From the NCBI GenBank assembly GCA_019261985.1, contig JAFAQY010000131.1, positions 1 to 64,000 on the forward strand: a DNA stretch of 64,000 bases. Direction: 5' to 3'. Each line of letters opens with the position of its first letter. Position 1 is the first letter of the stretch. The notes below the pieces were generated by a model. That model ran no database searches and was not told where the DNA came from. It saw only the letters and a program-made list of their open reading frames with translations. This DNA is from Bryobacterales bacterium. Lineage in GTDB: Bacteria; Acidobacteriota; Terriglobia; Bryobacterales; Bryobacteraceae. Positions 52,365-61,848 of this stretch are shown here, piece by piece. Made by a program: the position numbers and the translations under genes.

Positions 52365-52478
52365 TGTGGGGCAGGTTGCCAACCTGCGGCGGGTTGCTAT
52401 GCTAACCCGCCTGGTCGGGTGTTGTTTAAAGTCCACCAGCGCGATTGGCAATCGCGCGCAGGATAGCATCCTGCCCCA
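52365..52478. repeat. Nested palindromes, class B
   Basis: TGTGGGGCAGGTTGCCAACC, GGCGGGTTGCTATGCTAACC and GCGCGATTGGCAATCGCGC, then GCAGGATAGCATCCTGCCCC. The outer words pair over about 110 bases as in the copy at 32923. It lies between the protease stop and the DUF1552 start on the same strand. Confidence 0.85.
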
Positions 52479-52533
52479 TAAGCCCACGCAATCGCCCGTT
52501 TCCGGTACCATGTACTTGGGAGGAGCCACCAAA

Positions 52534-53853
52534 ATGGCCGGAAGACCGCTGCCCCGCCGCACGATCCTGAGAGGACTCGGCGCATCTTTAACGCTGCCGT
52601 TCCTAGACGCCATGCTTCCCCCGATGCGGGCCGCGGTGAAGCCAGTCCACCGCTTCCAGGCCTTCTACACGCCTAACGGCATGGCGATGGAATATTGGAC
52701 TCCGAAGGGCGAAGGCTTAAACTTCGAACTCGCGCCAGTTATGGAACCGCTCGCGCCGTTCAAGGACAAGCTGCTGATCTTTTCCGGCATCAAAGCAAGT
52801 TGGAATTACATTCACGCCGGCGCTTCTGGATCCTTTCTCACCGGCACTCCGCGCGGCGGCCACAATGAAATCGAAATCATCGCCGACGTTTCCATCGATC
52901 AGATGCTGGGGCAGCACTTCGCGAATGAGACTCAATTGGCGACCCTCGAAATCTGCATGGACATGCCGGCGAACGCCGGCGCTTGCACGGGAAACTTGAG
53001 CTGCGCGTATCTCGACACGCTGTGCTGGCGCAGTCCGACTCAGCCGCTGCCGATGGATTGGAACCCGCGGACGGTTTTCGAAAAGCTGTTCGGCGATAGC
53101 GGCAGCACGGATCGCGCCGCGCGCGAGCGCCGGCTGCACCAGCATAAAAGCATCCTCGACTCGGTGAACGAAAAACTCGGCGATCTCAAGCGGGAATTAG
53201 GGCCGAATGACCAGGGCAAAGTCGACGAATATACGGATGCGGTCCGCGACGTCGAACGCCGTATTCAGATGGCGGAAAAACAGAGCAACATCGAGCTTCC
53301 CAGGTTGGATCAGCCGCTCGGCGCGCCGCCCGTTTTCGAAGATCACCTGGCGCTGATGATGGATCTGAAGCTGCTGGCCTTGCAATCCGATCTTACGCGC
53401 GTAGTGTCCTTCATGATTAGCAAGGAGCAGAGTCCCCGGCCGTATCCGCAGATCGGAGTTCCGGAGGCGCATCATCCTCTGTCGCATCACAACAACATTC
53501 CGGAGCTGGTTGAGAAGATGTCCAAGATCAATCGCTACCATGCGGAGTTGTTCTCGAAATACCTGGCGAAGCTCGCCGCGACGCCGGATGGAGATGGCTC
53601 GCTGCTGGATCACATGACGATCCTGTACGGCGCGGGTATCTCGAACAGCAACGGGCACTCGGGTGAAAATCTGCCGCAAATGCTGGTCGGCGGCGGCAGC
53701 GGAACATGGAAGGGCGGCCGCCATTTGAAATTCACCGACAAGCCGTCGCAAGCGAACTTGCTGATGACCATCATGGACAAGATGGCCTACCCAGTGGAGA
53801 AAGTCGGCGGGAGCACCGGAAAACTACCGATCGATACATTGTCCGGCGTGTGA
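52534..53853 (+). CDS. DUF1552 (HXXSHH) protein with Tat-like signal
   Basis: The 439-residue protein starts with PRRTILRGLGASLTLPFL, a twin-arginine-type export signal. The family motif H-x-x-S-H-H is present (EAHHPLSHHNN), together with QAFYTPNGMAMEYWTP and ILYGAGISNSNGHS. DUF1552 belongs to a superfamily with DUF1501 and sulfatase-like proteins; no reaction has been shown. It is commonly linked with planctomycete/acidobacterial cytochrome-type proteins (DUF1587/1592), absent here. GGGAGGAG lies ten bases before the ATG, deciding the start; upstream frame would translate the palindrome. Two PQQ genes are close. Confidence 0.88.
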   Translation: MAGRPLPRRTILRGLGASLTLPFLDAMLPPMRAAVKPVHRFQAFYTPNGMAMEYWTPKGEGLNFELAPVMEPLAPFKDKLLIFSGIKASWNYIHAGASGSFLTGTPRGGHNEIEIIADVSIDQMLGQHFANETQLATLEICMDMPANAGACTGNLSCAYLDTLCWRSPTQPLPMDWNPRTVFEKLFGDSGSTDRAARERRLHQHKSILDSVNEKLGDLKRELGPNDQGKVDEYTDAVRDVERRIQMAEKQSNIELPRLDQPLGAPPVFEDHLALMMDLKLLALQSDLTRVVSFMISKEQSPRPYPQIGVPEAHHPLSHHNNIPELVEKMSKINRYHAELFSKYLAKLAATPDGDGSLLDHMTILYGAGISNSNGHSGENLPQMLVGGGSGTWKGGRHLKFTDKPSQANLLMTIMDKMAYPVEKVGGSTGKLPIDTLSGV

Positions 53854-53861
53854 ACTGCAAA

Positions 53862-53930
53862 AGTTTGCCTGCAGCCACTGTGGGGCAGGCTTAAGCCAGG
53901 CTTAAGCCCTGCGGCGGCTTCAGCCCGCCT
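53862..53930. repeat. Palindromic repeats, class C
   Basis: TGTGGGGCAGGCTTAAGCC, AGGCTTAAGCCCTGC and GGCGGCTTCAGCCCGCC, following the DUF1552 stop. The lead TTTGCCTGCAGCCAC is a diverged version of the TTGGCGTACAG lead at 16185 and 23838. Confidence 0.8.
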
Positions 53931-53974
53931 ATCTGCCGCCTACGCCTTATCAAATACCGAGTCACAATTGAGGG

Positions 53975-56143
53975 ATGCCACACAATACTCGTCTAACGCT
54001 AGCGCTGGCGATCTTCGCAGCATGCGATGTGCTGCTGGTTTCGCGGCTTGTAGGCCAGCAGCGCCCGGCCGGACCTTACACCGCCGCTCAGGCATCCGCT
54101 GGCCGAGTTGCGTATCAGACCAATTGCGCCGGCTGCCACGCAGCCGATCTTTCGGGACGCGAAGGTCCGCAGCTTGCGGGCGCAAGCTTTTTCAATCAAT
54201 GGGGCGATAGAACCGCGGGCGAGCTGATCGCGTTCATGCGCGCGACCATGCCTCCCGGCGCCGGAGGTTCGCTGCCGGATCAGACCTACGTGGATGTGGC
54301 TGCGTTCATTCTAGACGCGAACAGCGCGCGTCCCGGGGATCGGGCTCTGGCAGCGGATTCCAACGTCTCGATACGGTCCGTCGCGTCGGGGCAGCGCGCA
54401 GCTTTCTTGCAGCCGGGGGCGCCGGCTCCTGCCGCGAAGCAAGGCAAGCAGGAAACTCCGGCTCGTCAGGCGCCGCGCGGGATCACGCTGGCCGGTCAAG
54501 TTAAGAATTATATTCCGGTCACCGATGCGATGCTGCGCAATCCCGATCCGGCCGATTGGCTGATGATCCGCCGCGACTACAGGGCGAACTATTACAGTCC
54601 CCTGAATCAGATCACCGCGCAGAACGTGGGCAATCTCCGTTTGGTATGGAGTTGGGCGATGCAGGAGGGAGCGAGCAACGGGAACCAACCAGCGCCGATC
54701 GTGCACAACGGCGTCCTTTACGTGAACAACGCCGGCATGGTTCTTCAGGCGCTGGATGCTCGTACGGGTGAACTGATTTGGGAGAACCGCTACGGCACGA
54801 ATCCGGCGGCTCCGGCAATGCGCGGGATTGCCATCTACGACGACAAAATTTTCGTCGCCACGGTAGAGGCGCATTTGATGGCCTTCGATGCGCGCAATGG
54901 CAGGTTGGTTTGGGATACGACTATCGGCGATCGCTCAAAGGGCGAGTATGCCAACTCCAGCGGGCCGATCGCCGTGAATGGCAAGCTGATTGTCGGGATG
55001 GGGCGCGATTCGTGCGCGACGTACCGCGAAGAGAAATGTTTTATAAGCGCCTATGACGCGAAGACGGGAAAAGAACTGTGGCGCTTCCGGACGGTAGCGC
55101 TGGAAGGCGAGCCGGGTGGCGACACGTGGGGAGGGTTGCCGAACATCTTTCGCGCGGGCGTCGAGACGTGGATCACCGGCAGTTATGACCCGGATTTGAA
55201 TCTGACCTACTGGGGCACCGCGCAAGCCAAGCCGTGGATGCGCGTAAGCCGCGGATCGGGAAATGGCGCGACGCTGTATGCGAATTCAACCTTGGCGTTA
55301 AATCCGGACACCGGCAAGCTGGTGTGGTATCACAGCCACGCTCCCGGCGAGACGCTCGACTTAGACGAAGTTTTCGAGCGCGTATTGATCGATGATCAGG
55401 GGCAGAAACTTGTGTTGAGCGCCGGTAAAACGGGTATTTTGTGGAAGCTCGACCGCGGGACCGGAAAGTATTTGGGGCATCGCGAAATGGTGTTCCAGAA
55501 TGTTTACGACTCGATCGATCCGGTAACGGGCGAGCCGCATTATCGCAACGATATCGTCGAGCAGCGCGCCGGCGAGTGGGTATCGGCCTGCCCTTCCACC
55601 GAGGGTGGCAAAAACTGGCCGTCCATGAGCTATTTCGCGCCGGGGAACCGTCTGATCATTCCATTGAGTCAAAGCTGCTTGGATATGAATGGCCAGGCGA
55701 TTGAGAAAATGCCTGGCGGCGGCAGCGGCAATGGCGCGCTGCGGAGGTTCTTTGAGATGCCGGGCACGAACGGGAACGTCGGCAAGCTGGCGGCCTATGA
55801 TGTGCGGACCATGCGCGAGCTGTGGAAGTATGAACAGCGCGCGCCTTTTCTGACCGGAGTGGTTTCGACCGCGGGAGGCGTAGCGTTCGCGGGCGATCTG
55901 AATCGCATGTTCCGGGCCTTCGACGTTTCGACCGGCAAGATTTTGTGGGAGACTCGGCTGCCGGCCGCGGTGCAGGGCTTTCCTTTGATGTTTTCAGTGG
56001 ATGGCAAGCAGTATCTGGCCGTCACCACAGCGAATGGCGGAGGAAGTCCTCGCAATGTGCCGGCAGTGGTCGCGGCGGAGCTGCGCTACCCGGCGTCGGG
56101 CAATGGGCTGTATGTCTTTGCGCTGGGGGAGAGGAAGTATTAG
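53975..56143 (+). CDS. Cytochrome c-PQQ dehydrogenase fusion
   Basis: The 722-residue exported quinohaemoprotein has a signal peptide (about 7-28), then a cytochrome c domain with haem site C51-A-G-C54-H55 and a probable Met ligand in RATMPPG. A Pro/Ala linker (about 140-170) leads to a PQQ propeller ([68 protein letters not shown]). Having the haem domain before the propeller is the reverse of most quinohaemoprotein alcohol dehydrogenases. The usual Asp region reads [11 protein letters not shown]. It probably passes electrons from an organic substrate, identity unknown, to the respiratory chain. Confidence 0.87.
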   Translation: MPHNTRLTLALAIFAACDVLLVSRLVGQQRPAGPYTAAQASAGRVAYQTNCAGCHAADLSGREGPQLAGASFFNQWGDRTAGELIAFMRATMPPGAGGSLPDQTYVDVAAFILDANSARPGDRALAADSNVSIRSVASGQRAAFLQPGAPAPAAKQGKQETPARQAPRGITLAGQVKNYIPVTDAMLRNPDPADWLMIRRDYRANYYSPLNQITAQNVGNLRLVWSWAMQEGASNGNQPAPIVHNGVLYVNNAGMVLQALDARTGELIWENRYGTNPAAPAMRGIAIYDDKIFVATVEAHLMAFDARNGRLVWDTTIGDRSKGEYANSSGPIAVNGKLIVGMGRDSCATYREEKCFISAYDAKTGKELWRFRTVALEGEPGGDTWGGLPNIFRAGVETWITGSYDPDLNLTYWGTAQAKPWMRVSRGSGNGATLYANSTLALNPDTGKLVWYHSHAPGETLDLDEVFERVLIDDQGQKLVLSAGKTGILWKLDRGTGKYLGHREMVFQNVYDSIDPVTGEPHYRNDIVEQRAGEWVSACPSTEGGKNWPSMSYFAPGNRLIIPLSQSCLDMNGQAIEKMPGGGSGNGALRRFFEMPGTNGNVGKLAAYDVRTMRELWKYEQRAPFLTGVVSTAGGVAFAGDLNRMFRAFDVSTGKILWETRLPAAVQGFPLMFSVDGKQYLAVTTANGGGSPRNVPAVVAAELRYPASGNGLYVFALGERKY

Positions 56144-56153
56144 TACGCTTGAG

Positions 56154-56169
56154 CCGCCCGAAAGGGCGG
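56154..56169. terminator. CCGCCC-GAAA-GGGCGG hairpin
   Basis: A six-base-pair GC stem with a GAAA tetraloop starts ten bases after the stop of the quinohaemoprotein gene, between convergent genes. There is no T-run, so it is a weak intrinsic terminator or a 3' stabilising hairpin. Confidence 0.5.
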
Positions 56170-56228
56170 TGCTGGAAAACCCGAAGAGCACGGTTGCATT
56201 CCCACCGGCTCCCCCGATAAAGGGCGAC

Positions 56229-58001
56229 TTACTGTGCGTACAGGCTGCTCATGCGGAACGTGCGATAGAACGGCGTCTGCGCTTGGATCTCATAGCCTAT
56301 ACTTCCGTTGCCGTCCACCTCCACGGATTGGCTGAACTGCCCTTGCGCGGTGTTGATAAATCCCAAATCGAAGTGCATGTTGCCGTCGGCTAGCCGCTGC
56401 GCCGAGCCGACAGCGAGCGAGAACGCTCCCAGATCGGCATTCAATACGGGCGTGGCGATACGGTTCTGTTCATCGATTTTTAATACCTGTCCGCGGCTAT
56501 GAGCCGATGGGTCGGACGCATATCGCATATTTCCGTTGTCAAAAACGTCCAGCAGGGTGACATCGGCCGCTTCGAAATTTGCATCGTGTTGGTGCGAAAA
56601 CCACGGGTACGGATCGGAGGAATTTATCGTAAAATCCCCCCCGAGGCCAAGCCGCCACAGAACGTTTCCCGTGCCTGCGCCATTGCTGTAATCGATCTTC
56701 ACAATCCAGTTCTGATGGCGGCTTGAATAAAGAATATTCCCATCGGCCGTGAACTGAAGCGCGTTGCCGTGGAGCCAGTCGTTCGCCGTCGGCGCAAGAT
56801 AAACGGGAGGACAGCCGGCGGTTGTGGGCGAGCAGGTTTCTCCAAGCAGCGCCATCCGGTGCGGGTCAAGATGATCGAATGCATCCCATGTCCAAATCAC
56901 CTGCAGGTTTTTGTCGAGCGCGATGATCATGTCTCCGATCACGTCTACCGGTCCGGAACCTTGCACATCCGTCAGAATCTGTTCAACCGCGCCTAGCGTC
57001 AGGATGGTGCCGTCGGGCAGTTTTTCAGCTTCGTGGTGAAACGCGCTGATCTGACGCTTATTCATGGCCTGAAGCTGTTGGTTGACGCGCGCCGCGTTGG
57101 TCTCCCGTACGGTGTATCCCGCCAAGTCGAATTCGCGAAGCACCTGATGAGCGACGTCCTTCGTCGAATCCTCGTAAATACCCAGGAAGGTGCCTCCCGG
57201 CACCGGCCGCGTTAAGAAAGAAACATCGCCGGAAGGGTAGTACCAAAGAACGTTTCCATTCAGGTCGGTCGCCACGGCAGGTTCAAATAAACCGCTTTGG
57301 AGCAGCACGCCTTGCGAAGCGCCGGATGGGGCGTTCGACACCGTATAAGGAGCGAGTTGTAGAGGAAGAGTCCCGGTTTTGAATGACATCGGCGGACCCT
57401 CTCGAACGCGCGATCCGGCGTCTACGTTGTGGCGTAAATGGTAGGAAGTGTTTGGCTGCAAACCGGCAATATAGAAATTCGTGGTGAGGCCGCTGTGACA
57501 CGTTTTAAAAGGCGTTGCCTGATAATCGCCACTGGGAGCTTGATATTCCACTCGCATCCGCGCGCCGGTGCCGCAGTCCGGTGCGCTGTAAAGAAAAACT
57601 AATGGATGCGCCGTCGGTGTAATCACCGGGGATCGCGTGGCGAGTGGAGTCACTTGAAAAACAGAGGTCTGCGCGGCCGTTTCGCCTGTCGAAAGATTGA
57701 GCGCTGTCGCTTCGATTTCATAGGTACCCTCGTGGATGCTCGGAGCCCATAACAGATCTGTCCTCGGGGAGAAATCGCGGATCGTCTGATAATCCTGGCC
57801 GATTAGATGCACGCGATAGCGATACCAAACCTGAGGTGCAGGCGCGGACCCGGCGGGATCGACGCCGGTGACCTGCGCCGTAATCCCAACGGGAGTCCCC
57901 ACCGGAACCTGAGATGCTGTCGCTGTAAGCGTCACCGACATTTGACCCAAAACGGAGGTGGCGAGAATGAAAGACACAACCAACAGCAGTCGAGTTTTCA
58001 T
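56229..58001 (-). CDS. Arylsulfotransferase-like exported protein
   Basis: The start at MKTRLLLVVSFILATSV is marked by AAGGAGGAGCC just upstream; the longer open frame lacks such a site. The 590 residues comprise a signal peptide, an N-terminal beta domain (VSFQ-like strands to about 200), and a propeller with HHEAEKLPDGTILTLG, DWLHGNALQFTADGNILYSS and RHQNWIVKIDY, the motifs of arylsulfate sulfotransferases (ASST). ASST moves sulfate between phenols through a catalytic His. Disulfide and maturation genes (dsb) are not adjacent. The substrate is unknown and catalysis is unproven. Confidence 0.8.
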   Translation of the reverse strand: MKTRLLLVVSFILATSVLGQMSVTLTATASQVPVGTPVGITAQVTGVDPAGSAPAPQVWYRYRVHLIGQDYQTIRDFSPRTDLLWAPSIHEGTYEIEATALNLSTGETAAQTSVFQVTPLATRSPVITPTAHPLVFLYSAPDCGTGARMRVEYQAPSGDYQATPFKTCHSGLTTNFYIAGLQPNTSYHLRHNVDAGSRVREGPPMSFKTGTLPLQLAPYTVSNAPSGASQGVLLQSGLFEPAVATDLNGNVLWYYPSGDVSFLTRPVPGGTFLGIYEDSTKDVAHQVLREFDLAGYTVRETNAARVNQQLQAMNKRQISAFHHEAEKLPDGTILTLGAVEQILTDVQGSGPVDVIGDMIIALDKNLQVIWTWDAFDHLDPHRMALLGETCSPTTAGCPPVYLAPTANDWLHGNALQFTADGNILYSSRHQNWIVKIDYSNGAGTGNVLWRLGLGGDFTINSSDPYPWFSHQHDANFEAADVTLLDVFDNGNMRYASDPSAHSRGQVLKIDEQNRIATPVLNADLGAFSLAVGSAQRLADGNMHFDLGFINTAQGQFSQSVEVDGNGSIGYEIQAQTPFYRTFRMSSLYAQ

Positions 58002-58507
58002 GGCTCCTCCTTTTTGATCACCATAACGCTGCGTTCTTGCTAGCGATGACGTTTGAAGAGCAAATTCCGTTCCATTACGTAAATTCAACATAATGTTGTC
58101 CCGTTTTTTTGGAGACTCTAACCAATAGATGAGAACTGGTAACAACAGCGTTAGGTGAGCAATTTTGTAAGTTTGATACTTTTGGACTTTTGTTTCGATA
58201 TAGATCGAATAAAAACCATTGCCGGCCGGAGTGTATACCGGGTTTCAGCCCAGGCGCCGCTAAAGCCCACTTCACCTGACATCGATCACTGCTTACCGGG
58301 CGGATCGCGGGCTTACCCGATACCATCATTTTTGGCCTGCCATCTCCGCTACAATAATTCCAATCGGCCGTGTCCTCGTGCGAAACGGTCGTGCGTGGGC
58401 TTCGTTGACCGCAAGAATCGGTAGTAACCTACCAGAGACCGCGCTCAACGCAGCGCCGCGGGGGCGGTTTTTGGCGAATTTAGGATCCCGCGGCGTCCTG
58501 TGCGCTA
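58002..58507. other. 506-base intergenic region between divergent genes
   Basis: It holds the leader of the arylsulfotransferase-like gene (minus), an AT-richer stretch at about 58130-58215 that may carry divergent promoters, and the leader of the transglutaminase gene. No palindromic repeats of classes A-C, RNA gene or coding frame with support was seen. Confidence 0.45.
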
Positions 58508-61500
58508 ATGCCCGTACGAGTCGCCCTCACTCACAAAACGACTTACACTTACGACCGGTTAGTCCGCCTTTCGCCGCAGATCGTCCGTTTGCGGCCGGCT
58601 CCGCATTGCCGGACGAATGTCCTGGCCTATTCGCTGAAGGTCGAGCCGAAGCCGCACTTTCTCAATTGGCAACAAGACCCCCACAGTAATTTCCTGGCGC
58701 GCGTGGTTTTCCCGGAGCGCGTGCCTTTCTTCTCCGTCAGCGTGGACTTGCTTGCCGAAATGAAGGTCATTAATCCGTTCGACTTCTTCCTCGAGCCGCA
58801 GGCGGAGAAGTTTCCATTCAAATACGACGGTTGGCTGGGGCGCGAACTGGCTCCCTTCCTCGAAACCGGGCCGCCGGGGCCGCGGTTGTCGAGTTATTTG
58901 AAAGATATCGATGTAAGCGAACGGGGCACGATGGATTTTCTGGTGCAGCTCAATCAAACGCTGCAAAACAAAATCCGATATTTGATCCGCATGGAACCCG
59001 GAGTTCAGTCGAGCGAAGAGACATTAACTCTGGCAAGCGGTTCTTGCCGCGACACGGCATGGCTGCTGGTCGATATTCTCCGCAATTTGGGCCTTGCCGC
59101 GCGGTTTGTCTCCGGTTATTTGATTCAGTTGAAGCCTGATAACAAGCCCCTTGACGGACCCGCGGGCCCCGAGCGCGACTTCACCGATCTTCACGCCTGG
59201 ACGGAAGTTTATCTGCCCGGCGCGGGCTGGATCGGCCTGGATCCTACATCGGGCCTACTTGCGGGCGAAGGCCACCTCCCGCTGGCGGCCACGCCCGATC
59301 CCGCTTCGGCCGCTCCGGTAAGCGGACGTGTGGATGAATGCGAAGTGCGGTTTGCGCATGAGATGTCGATCGTGCGCATCCACGAAGACCCTCGCGTGAC
59401 CCTACCCTATACCGATCGACAATGGCAACACATAGACGCGCTCGGCGAGCGAATCGACCAAGATATTTCGCGCCACGATATACGGCTGACAATGGGCGGT
59501 GAGCCAACCTTCATCTCCATCGACAACATGGACGGCGAAGAATGGAACACGGCCGCGCTGGGCCCGGAAAAACGATTGCTGGCTGAGCGGCTTCTCGATC
59601 GATTGCGGGAGCGATTCGCTCCGGGCGGACTGCTGCACTACGGCGAGGGGAAATGGTATCCCGGCGAGCCGTTGCCGCGGTGGGCGCTGACTTGTTACTG
59701 GCGCGCGGATAGCGTGCCGTTATGGCTTGACCGGTCGCTGCTGGCGCGGGCCGGCGATAAGAGCAATTTTGGAGCTCTGGATGCCCGCCACTTCGCGGAA
59801 ACGCTGGCGCGTCGCTTGCGCCTTGACCCGGAGAACGTAAATCCGGCGTTTGAAGATCCTCTTTATCATTTGCAGAAAGAGCGGCAGTTGCCCGTGAATG
59901 TCGATCCCGTCGACAATCGCCTGAATAATGCGGAGGATCGCGAGCGGTTGCGGCGCGTTTTCGAGCGGGGGCTGGAGACGCCTTCTGGAATGGTGTTGCC
60001 GCTGCAACGTGGATGGGGCTTGAATGGGCCTGAGTGGCAAACCGGATTGTGGATGCTGCGCGGGCAGCATCTCTATCTAATACCCGGCGACTCGCCCCTC
60101 GGCTTGCGCTTGCCGCTTCCTAGTCTTCCGTGGGTGTCGCCGGAGGAGGCGCCGCAGTTTTATCCCGTAGACCCGATGGTCAATCGCGGTTCGCTGCCCG
60201 CGCCCGTGCGGCATCTTCCGATGGATCTTCCCGCGCTGCAATCGCGCGGCCGTCGCGAGCGCGATCGTAAGCCGCGGACGGGCGAATCCGCGCCTTGGAT
60301 TGTGCGCACGGCTTTGTGCGTCGAGCCGCGTGACGGCCGCCTGCATATATTCATGCCGCCGCTCGAGAATGCGGAAGATTACATCGATCTGCTCGCGGCC
60401 ATCGAAGACACGGCCGGGCATCTCGAAATCCCGGTGGTGATCGAAGGCTACACGCCTCCCTGCGATCCGCGATTGAAACAGATCAAAGTCACGCCCGATC
60501 CAGGCGTGATCGAGGTGAACATTCATCCGTCGCAGAACTGGTGCGAACTGGTCGCGAATACGACGGCCTTGTATGAAGACGCGAGGCAGGTGCGGCTGGG
60601 CGCCGAGAAGTTTATGCTGGATGGCCGCCACACCGGGACCGGGGGCGGCAATCATTTTGTGCTGGGAGCAGCCACTCCGTCCGACAGCCCCTTCCTGCGG
60701 CGGCCGGATTTGTTGCGCAGCATGATCGGGTACTGGTTGAATCACCCGTCGCTGTCCTATGTGTTCTCGACCATCTTCATCGGCCCAACATCGCAAGCGC
60801 CGCGCGTGGACGAAACTCGGGCCGACAGTCTCTACGAGTTGGAGATCGCATTCGGGCAGATTCCCGATCCAGATACCGGCAATTGTCCGCCATGGCTGGT
60901 GGATCGCATTTTCCGTCACATCCTGACCGACGTTGCAGGCAATACACATCGCGCCGAATTTTGCGTCGACAAGCTTTATTCGCCGGATTCAGCGTCAGGC
61001 CGGCTGGGCCTGCTGGAACTGCGCGGCTTCGAAATGCCGCCGCATGCGCGGATGAGCCTGACGCAACAATTGCTGGTGCGCGGGTTAATCGCGTGGTTTT
61101 GGCGGCAACCATATCGATGCCCGCCTATCCACTGGGGCACGCGGCTGCACGATCAGTTCATGCTGCCGCATTTTACGGCGCGCGATTTTCGCGACGTTTT
61201 GGACGATTTGAGCGGCGCGGGATACGCCTTCGATGCCGAATGGTTCGCGCCGCATTTCGAGTTCCGGTATCCCGTCTTCGGCGCGGCGCATCACTCCGGA
61301 ATCGATATCGAAATCCGCCAGGCCACGGAGCCTTGGTACGTGCTGGGCGAAGAAGGCAGCGCGGGCGGCACTACCCGGTACGTCGATTCTTCCGTGGAGC
61401 GCGTGCAGGTAAAGGTCAACGGGTTGACGGGTGACCGCTATGTGGTGACATGCAACGGCCGGCGGGCGCCATTACATGCAACCGGGCAGCACGATGAGTG

Positions 61501-61837
61501 GGTTGCCGGAGTCCGCTACCGCGCATGGCAGCCGCCGTCGTGCCTGCATCCCACCATTCCCGTTCACACGCCACTGGTGTTCGATATTGTCGATACGTGG
61601 ACCGGCCGCTCCGTCGGTGGCTGTACATATCACGTCGCGCATCCGGCCGGACGCAATTTCGTCACGTTTCCGGTGAATGCGAACGAAGCCGAAGCACGCC
61701 GCGGCGCGCGCTTCTTCCCGCATGGCCACACGCCGGGCCCAATGGAAGTACCTCGAAGAGAGGAGAATCCCGAGTTCCCGCTGACACTGGATTTGAGAAG
61801 AAGTAGGACAAGCTTTAGCTTGTCCGGGACAAGCTGA
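58508..61837 (+). CDS. Transglutaminase-DUF2126 fusion protein
   Basis: The 1109-residue protein has an N-terminal bacterial transglutaminase region (THKTTYTYDRLVRLSPQIVR) and a transglutaminase-like catalytic core with Cys in GSCRDTAW, His in DLHAWTEV and Asp in IGLDPTSG. DUF2126 runs from about 330 to the end (MGGEPTFISIDNMDGEEWN, GWGLNGPEWQTGLWMLRGQH, LLELRGFEMPPHARMSLTQQ). Relatives cluster with ATP-grasp and alpha-E genes thought to act on peptides or proteins; none are present here. There is no signal peptide. The last residues are encoded by a class A palindrome, whose second half gives the TGA stop. Confidence 0.9.
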   Translation: MPVRVALTHKTTYTYDRLVRLSPQIVRLRPAPHCRTNVLAYSLKVEPKPHFLNWQQDPHSNFLARVVFPERVPFFSVSVDLLAEMKVINPFDFFLEPQAEKFPFKYDGWLGRELAPFLETGPPGPRLSSYLKDIDVSERGTMDFLVQLNQTLQNKIRYLIRMEPGVQSSEETLTLASGSCRDTAWLLVDILRNLGLAARFVSGYLIQLKPDNKPLDGPAGPERDFTDLHAWTEVYLPGAGWIGLDPTSGLLAGEGHLPLAATPDPASAAPVSGRVDECEVRFAHEMSIVRIHEDPRVTLPYTDRQWQHIDALGERIDQDISRHDIRLTMGGEPTFISIDNMDGEEWNTAALGPEKRLLAERLLDRLRERFAPGGLLHYGEGKWYPGEPLPRWALTCYWRADSVPLWLDRSLLARAGDKSNFGALDARHFAETLARRLRLDPENVNPAFEDPLYHLQKERQLPVNVDPVDNRLNNAEDRERLRRVFERGLETPSGMVLPLQRGWGLNGPEWQTGLWMLRGQHLYLIPGDSPLGLRLPLPSLPWVSPEEAPQFYPVDPMVNRGSLPAPVRHLPMDLPALQSRGRRERDRKPRTGESAPWIVRTALCVEPRDGRLHIFMPPLENAEDYIDLLAAIEDTAGHLEIPVVIEGYTPPCDPRLKQIKVTPDPGVIEVNIHPSQNWCELVANTTALYEDARQVRLGAEKFMLDGRHTGTGGGNHFVLGAATPSDSPFLRRPDLLRSMIGYWLNHPSLSYVFSTIFIGPTSQAPRVDETRADSLYELEIAFGQIPDPDTGNCPPWLVDRIFRHILTDVAGNTHRAEFCVDKLYSPDSASGRLGLLELRGFEMPPHARMSLTQQLLVRGLIAWFWRQPYRCPPIHWGTRLHDQFMLPHFTARDFRDVLDDLSGAGYAFDAEWFAPHFEFRYPVFGAAHHSGIDIEIRQATEPWYVLGEEGSAGGTTRYVDSSVERVQVKVNGLTGDRYVVTCNGRRAPLHATGQHDEWVAGVRYRAWQPPSCLHPTIPVHTPLVFDIVDTWTGRSVGGCTYHVAHPAGRNFVTFPVNANEAEARRGARFFPHGHTPGPMEVPRREENPEFPLTLDLRRSRTSFSLSGTS

Positions 61838-61848
61838 AACTTGTCCTA
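61803..61848. repeat. Two palindromes, class A, between convergent genes
   Basis: GGACAAGCTTTAGCTTGTCC and GGACAAGCTGAAACTTGTCC. The left copy is read through by the DUF2126 gene, which stops inside the second copy. The right edge gives the TAG stop of malQ on the opposite strand. Confidence 0.88.

Noticed and set aside
52366-52533. Longer start for the DUF1552 protein
   Set aside because: This stretch is a class B palindrome array; a strong ribosome site precedes the internal ATG at 52534.
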